A stretch of 64,000 nucleotides of DNA from Rhodobacteraceae bacterium (ex Bugula neritina AB1) (GTDB lineage Bacteria; Pseudomonadota; Alphaproteobacteria; Rhodobacterales; Rhodobacteraceae): assembly GCA_001730095.1 (NCBI GenBank), contig MDLF01000086.1:62001-126000 (forward strand), read 5' to 3'. Below are positions 43,540 through 52,679 of the stretch, piece by piece. Both the position numbers and the translations under genes were made by a program. The notes beneath the pieces were generated by a model. The model worked only from the letters and a program-made list of their open reading frames with translations, had not been told where the DNA came from and did not search any database. How positions within the stretch are numbered: position 1 is the stretch's first letter; each line of letters starts with the position of its first letter.

Positions 43540-44082
43540 ATGAGCCATCTGATTCCCGCCTGGGTGAACGGCAATTTGACACCGGTTGACAAGCTTGCCG
43601 CACATGAACGCGGACTGAAGCACAAGGCGGTCTCCGTCTTTGTGGTGAAAGGCGTGGAAATCCTGATGCAGCGGCGCGCGATGGGAAAATACCACACCCC
43701 GGGCCTCTGGGCGAACACCTGCTGCACCCATCCGATGTGGGATGAGCAGCCTTCGGCCTGCGCGGTGCGGCGGATGAACGAAGAGCTGGGCCTGACTGGC
43801 CTCTACCCCGAATTCCGGCATCACCTGGAATACCGTGCCGACGTCGGCAACGGGCTGATTGAGCATGAGGCGGTGGATGTGTTTCTGGCCCATGCGCATC
43901 GCGCACCCAATATAACTCCGAACCCGGACGAGGTGATGGAGACCCGCTGGGTCGACTACCATGACCTGCTGGCCGAAGTGCAGCGCCATCCGGAACGGTT
44001 CACCCCCTGGCTCAAGATCTACCTGCACAATTACGCCGATGTCATTTTTGGCCCCGACCTGATCATCGCCGGCAGAAGCTGA
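43540..44082 (+). CDS. idi: Isopentenyl-diphosphate delta-isomerase, type 1
   Basis: This 180-residue Nudix-fold enzyme isomerises IPP to DMAPP for isoprenoid synthesis. It has LWANTCCTHP (catalytic Cys), the Nudix-like segment SACAVRRMNEELGL, and the catalytic Glu in EHEAVDVF. All family hallmarks are present and the length is normal. It stands alone between a terminator and a monooxygenase gene. In photosynthetic or carotenoid-bearing relatives it lies near pigment genes, none of which is seen here. Confidence 0.95.
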   Translation: MSHLIPAWVNGNLTPVDKLAAHERGLKHKAVSVFVVKGVEILMQRRAMGKYHTPGLWANTCCTHPMWDEQPSACAVRRMNEELGLTGLYPEFRHHLEYRADVGNGLIEHEAVDVFLAHAHRAPNITPNPDEVMETRWVDYHDLLAEVQRHPERFTPWLKIYLHNYADVIFGPDLIIAGRS

Positions 44083-44164
44083 GCCCGGCAACTGTCCGGC
44101 TTTGCGGTTGTTCCGGCAAGGCCGCTGTGGTTTTCTGTCCGGGAAAATAAGAGGCGTACTTACC

Positions 44165-45421
44165 ATGACGATCCTCATTGCTGGCGGCGGCATTGCCGGC
44201 CTGACGCTGGGCCTGACCCTGCAGCAGATCGGCCTGCGCTTTCAGATCTATGAAGCGGCTCGGGATCTGAAACCGATGGGTGTGGGCATCAACCTGCAGC
44301 CAAATGCGGTGCGGGAACTGTTCGACCTGGGACTGGAGACGGAGCTGAATGCCCTTGGTGTACGCACAGGCCAGCTTGGGTTTTACAGCAAGCTGGGCAA
44401 GACGATCTGGGAAGAACCCCGCGGCATGGATGCGGGCTATGCCTGGCCGCAGTACTCGGTCCACCGCGGTGAACTGCAGATGATGCTATACCGTGTATTG
44501 GCAAAGCGGGCAGGCGCGGATTGCATCGTGACCGGCGCACGTGCTGCCGGATATGAAAACACGGACTGCGGTGCTGCGCTGCTGCTTGCGGACGGGCGGC
44601 GGATCGAAGGATCTCTGGCGGTGGCAGCAGATGGCATTCACTCCGCTTTGCGTGCACAGATGGTGCCGTCAGAAGGCGCACCGATCTGGAACGGTCGCAT
44701 TCTGTGGCGGGCCGCTACGCGTGCGCCCGCCTTCAAAGGCGGCGCGGCAATGGCGATGATCGGCCATGATCACCTGCGGCTGGTGGCCTACCCGATCTCA
44801 ATGCCGGATGCCGATGGCCGCGTCATCATGAACTGGATTGCAGAAAAGAGCTTTGACCCTTCCGCGCCCTGGCGCAAGGAAGACTGGAACCGGCCTGCGG
44901 ACATCCGTGAATTCCTGCCAGATTTCCAGGGCTGGCGGTTTGACTGGATCGACGTGCCCGCTCTGATCCACGGGGCCGAGTCGGTATTTGAATACCCGAT
45001 GGTGGACCGCGACCCGCTGGCGCGCTGGACTGATGGCAACGTCACGCTGATGGGTGACGCTGCGCATCCGACCTATCCCGTGGGTTCCAATGGTGCCAGC
45101 CAGGCCATCGTGGATGCGCGGGTGATCGGTGCGCAGCTGCTGCAGCACGGTATCAACGCCGCCGCGCTCAAAGCATACGAGGCAGAAGTGCGCCCGATCG
45201 CAACGGCTGTAGGTCTTGCCAACCGTGCGGGCGGCGGGCCGGACGGGGTGCTGCAACAGGTCGAAGACCTTTGCGGCGGCGACTTTCAGAACATCCATGA
45301 GGTGATCCCGCAGGCAAAGCTGGCTGCGCATGCCGCAAGGTACAAATCACTTGCAGGTTTCTCCATCGAGGATCTGAATGCCCGCCCCGCAACCATCCCG
45401 GCAGGCGCAACCATAGCCTAG
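44165..45421 (+). CDS. FAD-dependent aromatic-type monooxygenase
   Basis: This 418-residue flavoprotein has the Rossmann motif GGGIAGLTLG, the DG motif (AVAADGIHSALR) and the GD motif LMGDAAHPTYPVGSNGASQAI, the three marks of class A flavin monooxygenases such as 3-hydroxybenzoate 6-hydroxylase. The hydroxylated substrate is not known. No catabolic genes lie nearby, so its pathway cannot be inferred. It is 82 bases after idi on the same strand but has no coupling. It is convergent with glpK. Confidence 0.88.
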   Translation: MTILIAGGGIAGLTLGLTLQQIGLRFQIYEAARDLKPMGVGINLQPNAVRELFDLGLETELNALGVRTGQLGFYSKLGKTIWEEPRGMDAGYAWPQYSVHRGELQMMLYRVLAKRAGADCIVTGARAAGYENTDCGAALLLADGRRIEGSLAVAADGIHSALRAQMVPSEGAPIWNGRILWRAATRAPAFKGGAAMAMIGHDHLRLVAYPISMPDADGRVIMNWIAEKSFDPSAPWRKEDWNRPADIREFLPDFQGWRFDWIDVPALIHGAESVFEYPMVDRDPLARWTDGNVTLMGDAAHPTYPVGSNGASQAIVDARVIGAQLLQHGINAAALKAYEAEVRPIATAVGLANRAGGGPDGVLQQVEDLCGGDFQNIHEVIPQAKLAAHAARYKSLAGFSIEDLNARPATIPAGATIA

Positions 45422-45570
45422 GGCGCGCGCGGCCAGCTGCGGGTCAAGGGCGGCGCAGCCGCTGTGCCGCAGGCACGGTTCACCCTTGAGGCGCGGATGT
45501 CCGCCCCCACACTGGAACAGGCGCGTTTAAGGGCAAACCTGCACTTAAACCGCTTCTCAGCAAAGACAAA

Positions 45571-45640
45571 CGCCGCGCAAAGCGCGGCGCTACGCCCAAC
45601 TGTGATGCCCATTCCATGAATGGGCAGGAGCAGGCGGGAG
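45571..45640 (+). repeat. Two-hairpin palindromic repeat, copy E
   Basis: The first hairpin is CGCCGCGC/GCGCGGCG (45571-45578 with 45582-45589, loop AAA). CGCCCAAC follows. The second hairpin is GCCCATTC/GAATGGGC (45607-45614 with 45618-45625). GGCGGGAG is at 45633-45640. It lies in the convergent gap between the monooxygenase gene and glpK; the remaining gap has no gene. Confidence 0.75.
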
Positions 45641-45668
45641 TACCGCCTTTGCCCCTCAGACCGCCAGA

Positions 45669-47153
45669 TCAGACTCCGATCACTGCCTGCACCGCCCGCT
45701 GCCAACGCCCATAGGCTGCGTCTCGCGCCTCTGGCTGCATCAGCGGGGTGAACTGACGGTCCAGCTTCCAGGTTGCTGCAAACCCCGCCTGATCAGGATA
45801 GATCCCGGCCCGCATTCCCGCCAGCCAGGCAGCGCCCAGCGCGGTGGTCTCCTGCATCACAGGACGGTCGACGGCGGCGCCCAGAAGGTCCGACAGGCTC
45901 TGCATGGTCCAGTCACTGGCGCTCATGCCGCCATCCACGCGCAAGGTCACATGGGTGTCTCCGCCCCAATCGGCACGCATCGCCTCCCACAGATCGCGGG
46001 TCTGATAGGCGACGCTTTGCAGCGCGGCACGGGCGAACTCGGCAGGACCTGAGTTGCGGGTCAGACCAAACACTGCACCCTGGCATTCCGGCTTCCAGTA
46101 AGGCGCACCAAGCCCGGTAAAGGCGGGCACCAGGATGACATCCTGACCGGGATCGGCGCCAAGGGCCAGTTCACCCGTTTGCGATGCCTGTTCGATGATC
46201 CCCAGCCCGTCGCGCAGCCATTGCACCGCAGCGCCTGCGATGAAAATCGAGCCTTCAAGCGCGTAGGTCGGCCGACCATCGAGCTGATAGGCGATGGTGG
46301 TCAGCATCCGGTTTTTCGAAACTACGGGCGCATCGCCGGTGTTCAACAGCGCAAAGCACCCGGTCCCATAGGTGGATTTCATCATCCCCGGCTGGAAACA
46401 GGCCTGGCCGATGGTCGCCGCCTGCTGGTCGCCTGCAACGCCCAGGATCGCAATCGCACCACCCAGGATCGCCGGATCGGTGGTGCCGAAATCAGCCGCA
46501 CTGTCCTTCACCTCTGGCAGCATCTGTTGCGGCACATCCAGCAGATCGCTGATGGTGCGGCTCCAGCGGCCCTTGCGGATGTCAAACATCAGCGTGCGCG
46601 CGGCATTGGTGGCGTCGGTCGCATGCGAGGCACCGCCGGTCAGGCGCCAGATCAGGAAGGTATCAACCGTGCCGAAAAGCAGCTCGCCCGCCTCCGCCTT
46701 ATGGCGTGTGCCCTCTACGGTATCGAGAATCCATTTCACCTTGGTGCCCGAAAAATACGGATCAAGCAGCAGGCCGGTACGGTCCGTTACCATCTCCTCA
46801 TGGCCCGCTTTGCGCAAATCCTCGCAAATCGCGGCGGTGCGCCGGTCCTGCCAGACAATGGCGTTATGGACAGCTTTGCCCGTGGATTTGTCCCAAACCA
46901 CCGTGGTTTCGCGCTGATTGGTAATGCCAATGCCTGCAATGTCCGAAGCAGCAATGCCCAGGTCGGCCATCACCTCGCGGCAAACAGCGACTGTGGTCTC
47001 CCAGATCTCCTCCGGGTCATGCTCCACCCAGCCTGCCTGCGGGTAATGCTGGGTGAACTCCTGCTGTGCAGTGCCCGCGACCTGCATACCTGCATCAAAC
47101 AGGATTGCCCGGGTCGACGTGGTGCCCTGATCAATTGCCAGAATATAGGTCAT
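45669..47153 (-). CDS. glpK: Glycerol kinase
   Basis: This 494-residue FGGY kinase phosphorylates glycerol to glycerol 3-phosphate. It has the phosphate-binding loop [15 protein letters not shown], the glycerol-binding [40 protein letters not shown], and DGGMSASDW near the C-terminus. The length is typical. A GGAGGG lies a few bases before the ATG at 47153. No other glp gene is adjacent: it sits between panC and a convergent monooxygenase gene, so its usual partners (glpF, glpD) must lie elsewhere. Confidence 0.96.
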   Translation of the reverse strand: MTYILAIDQGTTSTRAILFDAGMQVAGTAQQEFTQHYPQAGWVEHDPEEIWETTVAVCREVMADLGIAASDIAGIGITNQRETTVVWDKSTGKAVHNAIVWQDRRTAAICEDLRKAGHEEMVTDRTGLLLDPYFSGTKVKWILDTVEGTRHKAEAGELLFGTVDTFLIWRLTGGASHATDATNAARTLMFDIRKGRWSRTISDLLDVPQQMLPEVKDSAADFGTTDPAILGGAIAILGVAGDQQAATIGQACFQPGMMKSTYGTGCFALLNTGDAPVVSKNRMLTTIAYQLDGRPTYALEGSIFIAGAAVQWLRDGLGIIEQASQTGELALGADPGQDVILVPAFTGLGAPYWKPECQGAVFGLTRNSGPAEFARAALQSVAYQTRDLWEAMRADWGGDTHVTLRVDGGMSASDWTMQSLSDLLGAAVDRPVMQETTALGAAWLAGMRAGIYPDQAGFAATWKLDRQFTPLMQPEARDAAYGRWQRAVQAVIGV

Positions 47154-47220
47154 CGGCTGCCCTCCAGTCTCCTCTGACCAGGGACAATAGACGTAAAACT
47201 GTTACCGCTGCCAGACCCTA

Positions 47221-48093
47221 CTAATATTTTAGTTCCATAACTTCGATATTGTCGATCAGCCGGACGCCGTCCATCCAGGCCGCCGCCAGTAGCCGGGCCG
47301 GGCGGGAGAGCGTCGCCAGGGCCTCCAGTGTTTCTGCGCAACGCAGGTCGAAATACTCGACATCGGTGAAGCCTGCCTCTGCCAGCGCCTGCCGTGCAGC
47401 CGCTTCCAGCGGCGCCCAAGGCTCACCTGCTGTTGCCTTGGCTGCGGCGTCACGCATCGCAGCGTTCAGCGCCGCCGCTTTGGTCAGAGCCTCTTTTGGC
47501 AGCAGCAGATTGCGCGAGGACATGGCCAATCCCGAAGCTTCGCGCACGGTCTCACAGCCGACCACCTCAATCGGGATATCCAGATCGCGCGCCATGCGAG
47601 TCACCACCATCAGCTGCTGATAATCCTTCTGGCCAAAGAACGCCTTATCCGCGCTGGTCTGCAGGAACAGCTTGGCGACCACTGTCGCCACACCATCGAA
47701 ATGGCCGGGGCGGAAAGGGCCCTCCATTACCGCGGTGATGCTGCCGCCGACCGAGACATTGGTGGCATAGCCGTCCGGGTAAATCTGATCGGGGTCCGGG
47801 CAATAGATCAGATCGACACCAAGAGGGGCGAGCTTTGCAGCATCCTCGTGTTCGGTGCGCGGGTAGTTTTCCAGATCTTCCGGTTTGTTGAACTGCTTGG
47901 GGTTCACAAAGATCGTCACGATCACCCGGTCGCAGGCTTCGCGGGCCGTCTTGGCCAGCGACAGATGGCCCGCGTGCAGCGCGCCCATGGTCGGAACCAA
48001 TCCGATGGTCTCGCCATTGCGGCGCCATTCGGCTGTCTTGGCACGCAGGTCAGACAGGCGGCGCAGGATCGGGGCAGTCATGTCAGAAGTCAT
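47221..48093 (-). CDS. panC: Pantothenate synthetase
   Basis: This 290-residue enzyme ligates pantoate and beta-alanine with ATP in CoA biosynthesis. It has the HIGH-like motif [13 protein letters not shown], the KMSKS-like region in the Rossmann core ([11 protein letters not shown]), and SSRN (MSSRNLLL). The length is normal. The ATG at 48093 overlaps the stop codon of panB (ATGA), giving a coupled panB-panC operon, the common arrangement. An in-frame Met5 is possible but the overlap favours 48093. Confidence 0.95.
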   Translation of the reverse strand: MTSDMTAPILRRLSDLRAKTAEWRRNGETIGLVPTMGALHAGHLSLAKTAREACDRVIVTIFVNPKQFNKPEDLENYPRTEHEDAAKLAPLGVDLIYCPDPDQIYPDGYATNVSVGGSITAVMEGPFRPGHFDGVATVVAKLFLQTSADKAFFGQKDYQQLMVVTRMARDLDIPIEVVGCETVREASGLAMSSRNLLLPKEALTKAAALNAAMRDAAAKATAGEPWAPLEAAARQALAEAGFTDVEYFDLRCAETLEALATLSRPARLLAAAWMDGVRLIDNIEVMELKY

Positions 48094-48920
48094 CCTTTGG
48101 AGGGCGCCTGATCGGCAAAAACATGTTCTGCCGCAGGGAAACTGCGGGCACGCACTTCGGCGGCGTATTCGGCGATGCCGGCCTCTGCCAACGGGCCAAG
48201 GTCGGCATAGCGTTTGACGAATTTCGGTTTGAAGGCGGTGAAGAAGCCCAGCATGTCATCGACCACCAGGATTTGCCCGTCGCAGCCCGCGCTGGCGCCG
48301 ATGCCGATGGTCGGGATTGCGACCTCGGCAGTGATCCGGTCAGCCAATTTCTGCGGCACTTTTTCCAGCACCACCGAGAACGCCCCGGCATCGGCCACGG
48401 CGCGGGCATCGGCCATCACGGCATCAGCCTGCGTATCGCGACCCTGCACCTTGTAGCCGCCCAATGTGTTGATCGACTGCGGTGTCAGGCCGATATGCGC
48501 CATCACCGGAATGCCGCGCTTGACCAGGAAGCGGATGGTCTCGGCCATTTCAACCCCGCCTTCCAGCTTGACTGCGGCGCAGCCAGTCTCGGCCATCAGG
48601 CGGGCGGCATTGCGAAACGCCTGCTGCGGGCCTTCCTCGTAGCTGCCGAACGGCATGTCGATGACCAGCATTGCCTTTTCCAGCCCGCGCGCAACTGCCT
48701 GGCCGTGCAGGATCATCATCTCCATCGTCACGCCCAGAGTGGAGGTCAGCCCGTGCAGAACCATGCCGACGCTGTCGCCGACCAGCACGAAGTCGCAATG
48801 TTCGTCCATCAGCCGCGCCATCGGCGTGGTATAGGCTGTCAGGCTCACCAAAGGGGTGCCGCCTTTGCGGGCCCGGATGTCTTCGGCGTTGGGCGCCTGT
48901 TTCTTGGCTGTTGCGCTCAT
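48090..48920 (-). CDS. panB: Ketopantoate hydroxymethyltransferase
   Basis: This 276-residue enzyme adds a hydroxymethyl group from methylene-THF to alpha-ketoisovalerate, the first step of pantothenate synthesis. Family motifs are [10 protein letters not shown] ([15 protein letters not shown]), the Mg ligand in [19 protein letters not shown], and [17 protein letters not shown]. It has the decameric-fold length of about 275. CAGGAAG before the ATG at 48920 supports the start. A longer frame exists but lacks a ribosome binding site. Confidence 0.95.
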   Translation of the reverse strand: MSATAKKQAPNAEDIRARKGGTPLVSLTAYTTPMARLMDEHCDFVLVGDSVGMVLHGLTSTLGVTMEMMILHGQAVARGLEKAMLVIDMPFGSYEEGPQQAFRNAARLMAETGCAAVKLEGGVEMAETIRFLVKRGIPVMAHIGLTPQSINTLGGYKVQGRDTQADAVMADARAVADAGAFSVVLEKVPQKLADRITAEVAIPTIGIGASAGCDGQILVVDDMLGFFTAFKPKFVKRYADLGPLAEAGIAEYAAEVRARSFPAAEHVFADQAPSKG

Positions 48921-49084
48921 GGCTTCCTGTCCGCAGTTCGAATGGCGCACGGATTACCAATTAACGCCGCGTGCTTCCAGTGCGCGAAATGTCCACGCCC
49001 CTTGATTACGCTGGGAAATGCTGGAAACTCGTTTCCAATAGGCGCCAGCAGAGGCTCTGGCGGCAATAATCAGGGAGATTTTCA

Positions 49085-50563
49085 ATGGTTCTGAGATCAC
49101 TTGTACTGGCAACTGCATCCGCAATGGCCCTAATGGCAGGCGGTGCCTCGGCCAAGGACAATGTCACCATCGGCCTGCAGCTGGAGCCGCCACATCTGGA
49201 TCCGACCAGCGCCGCCGCGCAGGCCATCGACTCGGTGGTTTACAGCAATATCTTCGAAGGGCTGACCCGCTTCATGGGCGATGGCTCGGTGGTGCCGGGA
49301 CTGGCGGACAGCTGGGAAATCTCCGGGGACGGCACCGTCTACACCTTCAAACTGCGCAAGGGCGTCACCTTTCATGATGGCAGCGCGATGGATGCAGAGG
49401 ATGTGAAATTCTCTCTTGACCGGGCCCGCGCCGAGGACAGCACCAATGCGCAGAAGGCGCTGTTTGCAGGCATCACATCGGTTGAGGCCATGGACCCGCA
49501 GACGGTGAAGATTACGTTGGACGGGCCGAACGGCAGTCTGCTGTTCAATCTGGCCTGGGGCGATGCGGTGATTGTGGCGCCAGAAAGCATCGAACAGATC
49601 AAGACCAATCCCATCGGCACCGGTGCCTATAGCTTTCAGGAATGGGTGCAGGGCGACCGCATCACGCTCACCCGCAACCCTGACTACTGGGGCGATCAGC
49701 CCACGCTGGCCTCGGCCACGTTCAAATTCATCTCTGACCCGACTGCCGCCTTTGCCGCAATGATGGCAGAGGACATCGATGCCTTTGACAACTTCCCGGC
49801 GCCGGAGAACCTGCCGCAGTTCGACGCCGATCCCCGGTTCCAGGTACTGGTAGGGTCGACCGAAGGCGAAACGATCCTGTCCACCAACAACAAACAGGCA
49901 CCGTTTGATGATGTGCGCGTACGCGAGGCCGTGGCCCATGCGATCGACCGCCAGGCGATCATTGATGGCGCCATGTTCGGCTATGGCACCCCGATCGGGA
50001 CCCATTTCGCGCCGCACAGCCCGGCTTACAAGGATCTGACAGGTGGCTCCGCTTACGATCCAGAGAAAGCCAAGGCGCTGCTGGCTGAGGCAGGCTTGGC
50101 CGACGGTTTCGAGACCACGCTGCACCTGCCGCCTCCCTCATATGCGCGGCGCGGTGGCGAAATCATCGCAGCGCAGCTGGCCGAGGTCGGGATAAAGGCC
50201 GAGATCATCAATGTGGAATGGGCACAGTGGCTGGAGAGCGTGTTCCGGGGCAAAAGCTTTGGCCTGACCATCGTCAGCCATACCGAGCCGATGGACATCG
50301 GCATCTATGCCCGGCCCGACTATTACTTCCAGTATGACAGCAAGGCTTTCCAAGACCTGATGGCCAAGCTGAACACCACCACCGATCCGGACGGGCGCAC
50401 CGCGATCCTGCAAGACGCGCAAGAGATGATCGCCGCGGACTATGTGAACGGCTACCTGTTCCAGCTGGCCAAACTGGGAGTCGCCAAGGCCGGGCTGCAG
50501 GGGCTGTGGGAAAACGCACCAACAGCTGCCATAGACCTAAGCGCGCTTAGCTGGGCGGAGTAA
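49085..50563 (+). CDS. ABC transporter periplasmic substrate-binding protein (family 5, peptide type)
   Basis: This 492-residue protein has a signal peptide (about 1-22, ending ASA-K) and the SBP family 5 layout with IFEGLTRF, GLADSWEIS and TYTFKLRKGVTFHDGSAMDAEDVKFSL. It binds di/oligopeptides, nickel or glutathione-like ligands; which one cannot be told. It is the first gene of a five-component cluster. The permease genes follow after a 356-base gap that holds a damaged small ORF. GGGAGA supports the start. Confidence 0.92.
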   Translation: MVLRSLVLATASAMALMAGGASAKDNVTIGLQLEPPHLDPTSAAAQAIDSVVYSNIFEGLTRFMGDGSVVPGLADSWEISGDGTVYTFKLRKGVTFHDGSAMDAEDVKFSLDRARAEDSTNAQKALFAGITSVEAMDPQTVKITLDGPNGSLLFNLAWGDAVIVAPESIEQIKTNPIGTGAYSFQEWVQGDRITLTRNPDYWGDQPTLASATFKFISDPTAAFAAMMAEDIDAFDNFPAPENLPQFDADPRFQVLVGSTEGETILSTNNKQAPFDDVRVREAVAHAIDRQAIIDGAMFGYGTPIGTHFAPHSPAYKDLTGGSAYDPEKAKALLAEAGLADGFETTLHLPPPSYARRGGEIIAAQLAEVGIKAEIINVEWAQWLESVFRGKSFGLTIVSHTEPMDIGIYARPDYYFQYDSKAFQDLMAKLNTTTDPDGRTAILQDAQEMIAADYVNGYLFQLAKLGVAKAGLQGLWENAPTAAIDLSALSWAE

Positions 50564-50919
50564 GCCGCGGCACACTCACGTTGGGCCAGGAGGTTCAGAA
50601 ATGATCGGGCGCCTCCTGACCGGTTTCATCTGCCTTCTGGGCGTTGCCACACCGGGCAACGCCCAATTAGAAACCCGGATGGCCCAGGCGGCAGAGCTTT
50701 GGCAGCAGGCGGGCAACGTGCATAGCCGATCACCAGCCTGCGTTCGGCCCGTAGCGGACCTGTGGCGCTGGCCTGCGCCGTCGCCTTTATGGCCCAGTCG
50801 GGCGGCAGCTATGTAACCCTCCGCTTTGTCGGCCCCTCGCCCGCGGAAAACCGGGGAAGAGCGGCGTCGGCACCGTTAGCCGCTGGACCCAGCCCCTGCA
50901 GTTACTTAACGTGATTACA
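50564..50919. other. Gap between SBP and permease genes
   Basis: The stretch holds a small signal-peptide ORF (50601-50816) and, in another frame, a second signal-like reading that includes ALACAVAFMAQSGGSYVTLRF. Neither reads through. There is no terminator-like stem and no other gene. The permease ATG has a weak ribosome binding site. Confidence 0.4.
50601..50816 (+). pseudogene. Small secreted-protein ORF, probably damaged
   Basis: The frame starts well (GGAGG upstream, signal peptide MIGRLLTGFICLLGVATPGNA, then QLETRMAQAAELWQQAG). It then turns into low-quality Trp/Pro/Ser-rich sequence after residue about 40. A conserved-looking hydrophobic segment continues in another frame (SGPVALACAVAFMAQSG), as if a frameshift had occurred. 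It may be the remnant of a small periplasmic gene inside the transporter operon. Confidence 0.3.
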
Positions 50920-51867
50920 ATGTTGCACTATGCCCTGAAACGTCTGTTGTCGCTGATCCTCAGCCTGGCTGCGGCCTCGCTGATGATTTTCCTTGTGGTG
51001 GAGGTGGCGCCGGGTGATCCGGCCTCCTTCATGCTTGGCGTCAATGCGCAGGCCGACACTGTCGCTGCCCTGAAGGCGGAACTGGGCCTGGATCAAAGCA
51101 AACCTGCACGCTATCTGGCCTGGGTGGCCGGCATGCTGGGTGGCGATTTCGGCACGTCCTATACCTACCGCACGCCGGTGGCAGGAATGATCGCAGACCG
51201 GCTGTGGGTCTCGCTGCCATTGGCCTTGTATGCGCTGACGCTCTCGACCCTGATCGCCTTTCCGGCAGGCCTCTACGCCGCCGCCCGCCGCGGCAAGCCG
51301 GGCGACATGGCGGTAATCGGCGCCACCCAGCTGGGTGTTGCAGTGCCGAACTTCTGGTTTGCGATGATGCTGGTGGTGATTTTTGCCATCAATCTGCGCT
51401 GGTTCAGCGCCGGCGGCTTTCCCGGCTGGGACGCCGGGCTTTGGGCCGGCTTTCATGCGCTCACCCTGCCCGCCATTGCGCTGGCGCTGCCGCAGGCGGC
51501 GATTCTGACCCGTGTCATGCGCTCTGCCCTCCTGGACATTCTGGGCGAGGATTTCATCCGCACCGCGCGGGCCAAGGGCCTCAGCCGCCGACAGGCGCTG
51601 TGGCGCCACGGGGTCAGGAACGCGCTGATCCCGGTGCTGACCATCATCGGGCTGCAGTTCTCGTTTCTGCTGGCCGGCGCCATCATTATCGAGCAGGTCT
51701 TCTATCTGCCCGGCCTGGGGCGGCTGGTGTTCCAGGCGATTTCCTCGCGTGATCTGATCGTGGTAGAGTCGGTGGTGATGCTGCTGGTGTTTGCGGTGAT
51801 CTCGGTGAATTTCCTGGTTGATCTGACCTATGCGCTGGTCGACCCGCGCCTCAGGAGCCGGACATGA
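50920..51867 (+). CDS. ABC transporter permease, DppB/OppB type
   Basis: This 315-residue inner-membrane protein has six hydrophobic segments and the OppB-type N-terminal domain (LKRLLSLILSLAAASLMIFLVVEVAPGDPASF). It has the EAA-like cytoplasmic loop RTARAKGLSRRQALWRHGVRNALIP. It forms the translocation channel with the following permease. The ATG at 50920 is preferred to a GTG at 50911. Its end overlaps the next gene (ATGA). Confidence 0.9.
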   Translation: MLHYALKRLLSLILSLAAASLMIFLVVEVAPGDPASFMLGVNAQADTVAALKAELGLDQSKPARYLAWVAGMLGGDFGTSYTYRTPVAGMIADRLWVSLPLALYALTLSTLIAFPAGLYAAARRGKPGDMAVIGATQLGVAVPNFWFAMMLVVIFAINLRWFSAGGFPGWDAGLWAGFHALTLPAIALALPQAAILTRVMRSALLDILGEDFIRTARAKGLSRRQALWRHGVRNALIPVLTIIGLQFSFLLAGAIIIEQVFYLPGLGRLVFQAISSRDLIVVESVVMLLVFAVISVNFLVDLTYALVDPRLRSRT

Positions 51868-52679
51868 CCCGCAATTTGATCCTAGGCGGCACGTTGTCTG
51901 TACTGGTGCTGCTGGCGGCGACGGCATCCTACCTGTGGACCCCCTTTGACCACACGGCGATGAACATCCCGGCCAAGCTGCAGACGCCCAATGCACAGCA
52001 TTGGCTGGGTACAGATCACTTTGGCCGCGACCTGATGTCGATGATCATGGTGGGGGCGCGCACCTCTATCGCCGTGGCGCTGGTGGCCGTCGGCATCGGC
52101 ATGGGCGCAGGCGTTCCGCTGGGGCTGGCGGCGGCAGCGCGCAAAGGGTCGTGGCCGGATGAAATGATCATGCGCGGCAACGATTTGATCTTTGCCTTCC
52201 CGTCGCTGGTGATCGCCATCCTGATCACCGCGGTTCTGGGCGCTGGAGCCGTGAATGCCATCATCGCCATCGGCATCTTCAACATCCCCGTCTTTGCCCG
52301 TGTCACCCGTGGCGCGGCGCTGTCCCTTTGGGAGCGGGAGTTCATTCTGGCAGCACGGGTCGCAGGCAAGGGTGCGGCGCGGATCTCAGCCGAACATATC
52401 CTGCCCAACGTCATGAATCTGCTGATCGTGCAGGGGACGATCCAATTCTCTCTGGGCATTCTGGCTGAGGCGGGGCTCAGCTATGTTGGCCTTGGTGCGC
52501 AGCCGCCCACGCCCAGCTGGGGGCGGATGCTGGCGGATGCGCAGACCATGGTCAGCTTTGCCCCGCATCTGGCACTGGTGCCAGGCATGGCCATCATCCT
52601 GACGGTTCTGGGCCTGAACCTTCTGGGCGACGGATTGCGCGACCACTTTGATCCGAAACTAAGGGTGGCCCGCGCATGA
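51864..52679 (+). CDS. ABC transporter permease, DppC/OppC type
   Basis: This 271-residue permease has about six hydrophobic segments, LGTDHFGRDLMSMIMVGARTSIAVAL in the early part (the OppC signature), and the EAA-like loop AARVAGKGAARISAEHILPNVMNLL. It pairs with the preceding DppB-like protein. The ATG overlaps the previous stop (ATGA), and its own stop overlaps the ATPase gene start. Confidence 0.92.
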   Translation: MTRNLILGGTLSVLVLLAATASYLWTPFDHTAMNIPAKLQTPNAQHWLGTDHFGRDLMSMIMVGARTSIAVALVAVGIGMGAGVPLGLAAAARKGSWPDEMIMRGNDLIFAFPSLVIAILITAVLGAGAVNAIIAIGIFNIPVFARVTRGAALSLWEREFILAARVAGKGAARISAEHILPNVMNLLIVQGTIQFSLGILAEAGLSYVGLGAQPPTPSWGRMLADAQTMVSFAPHLALVPGMAIILTVLGLNLLGDGLRDHFDPKLRVARA

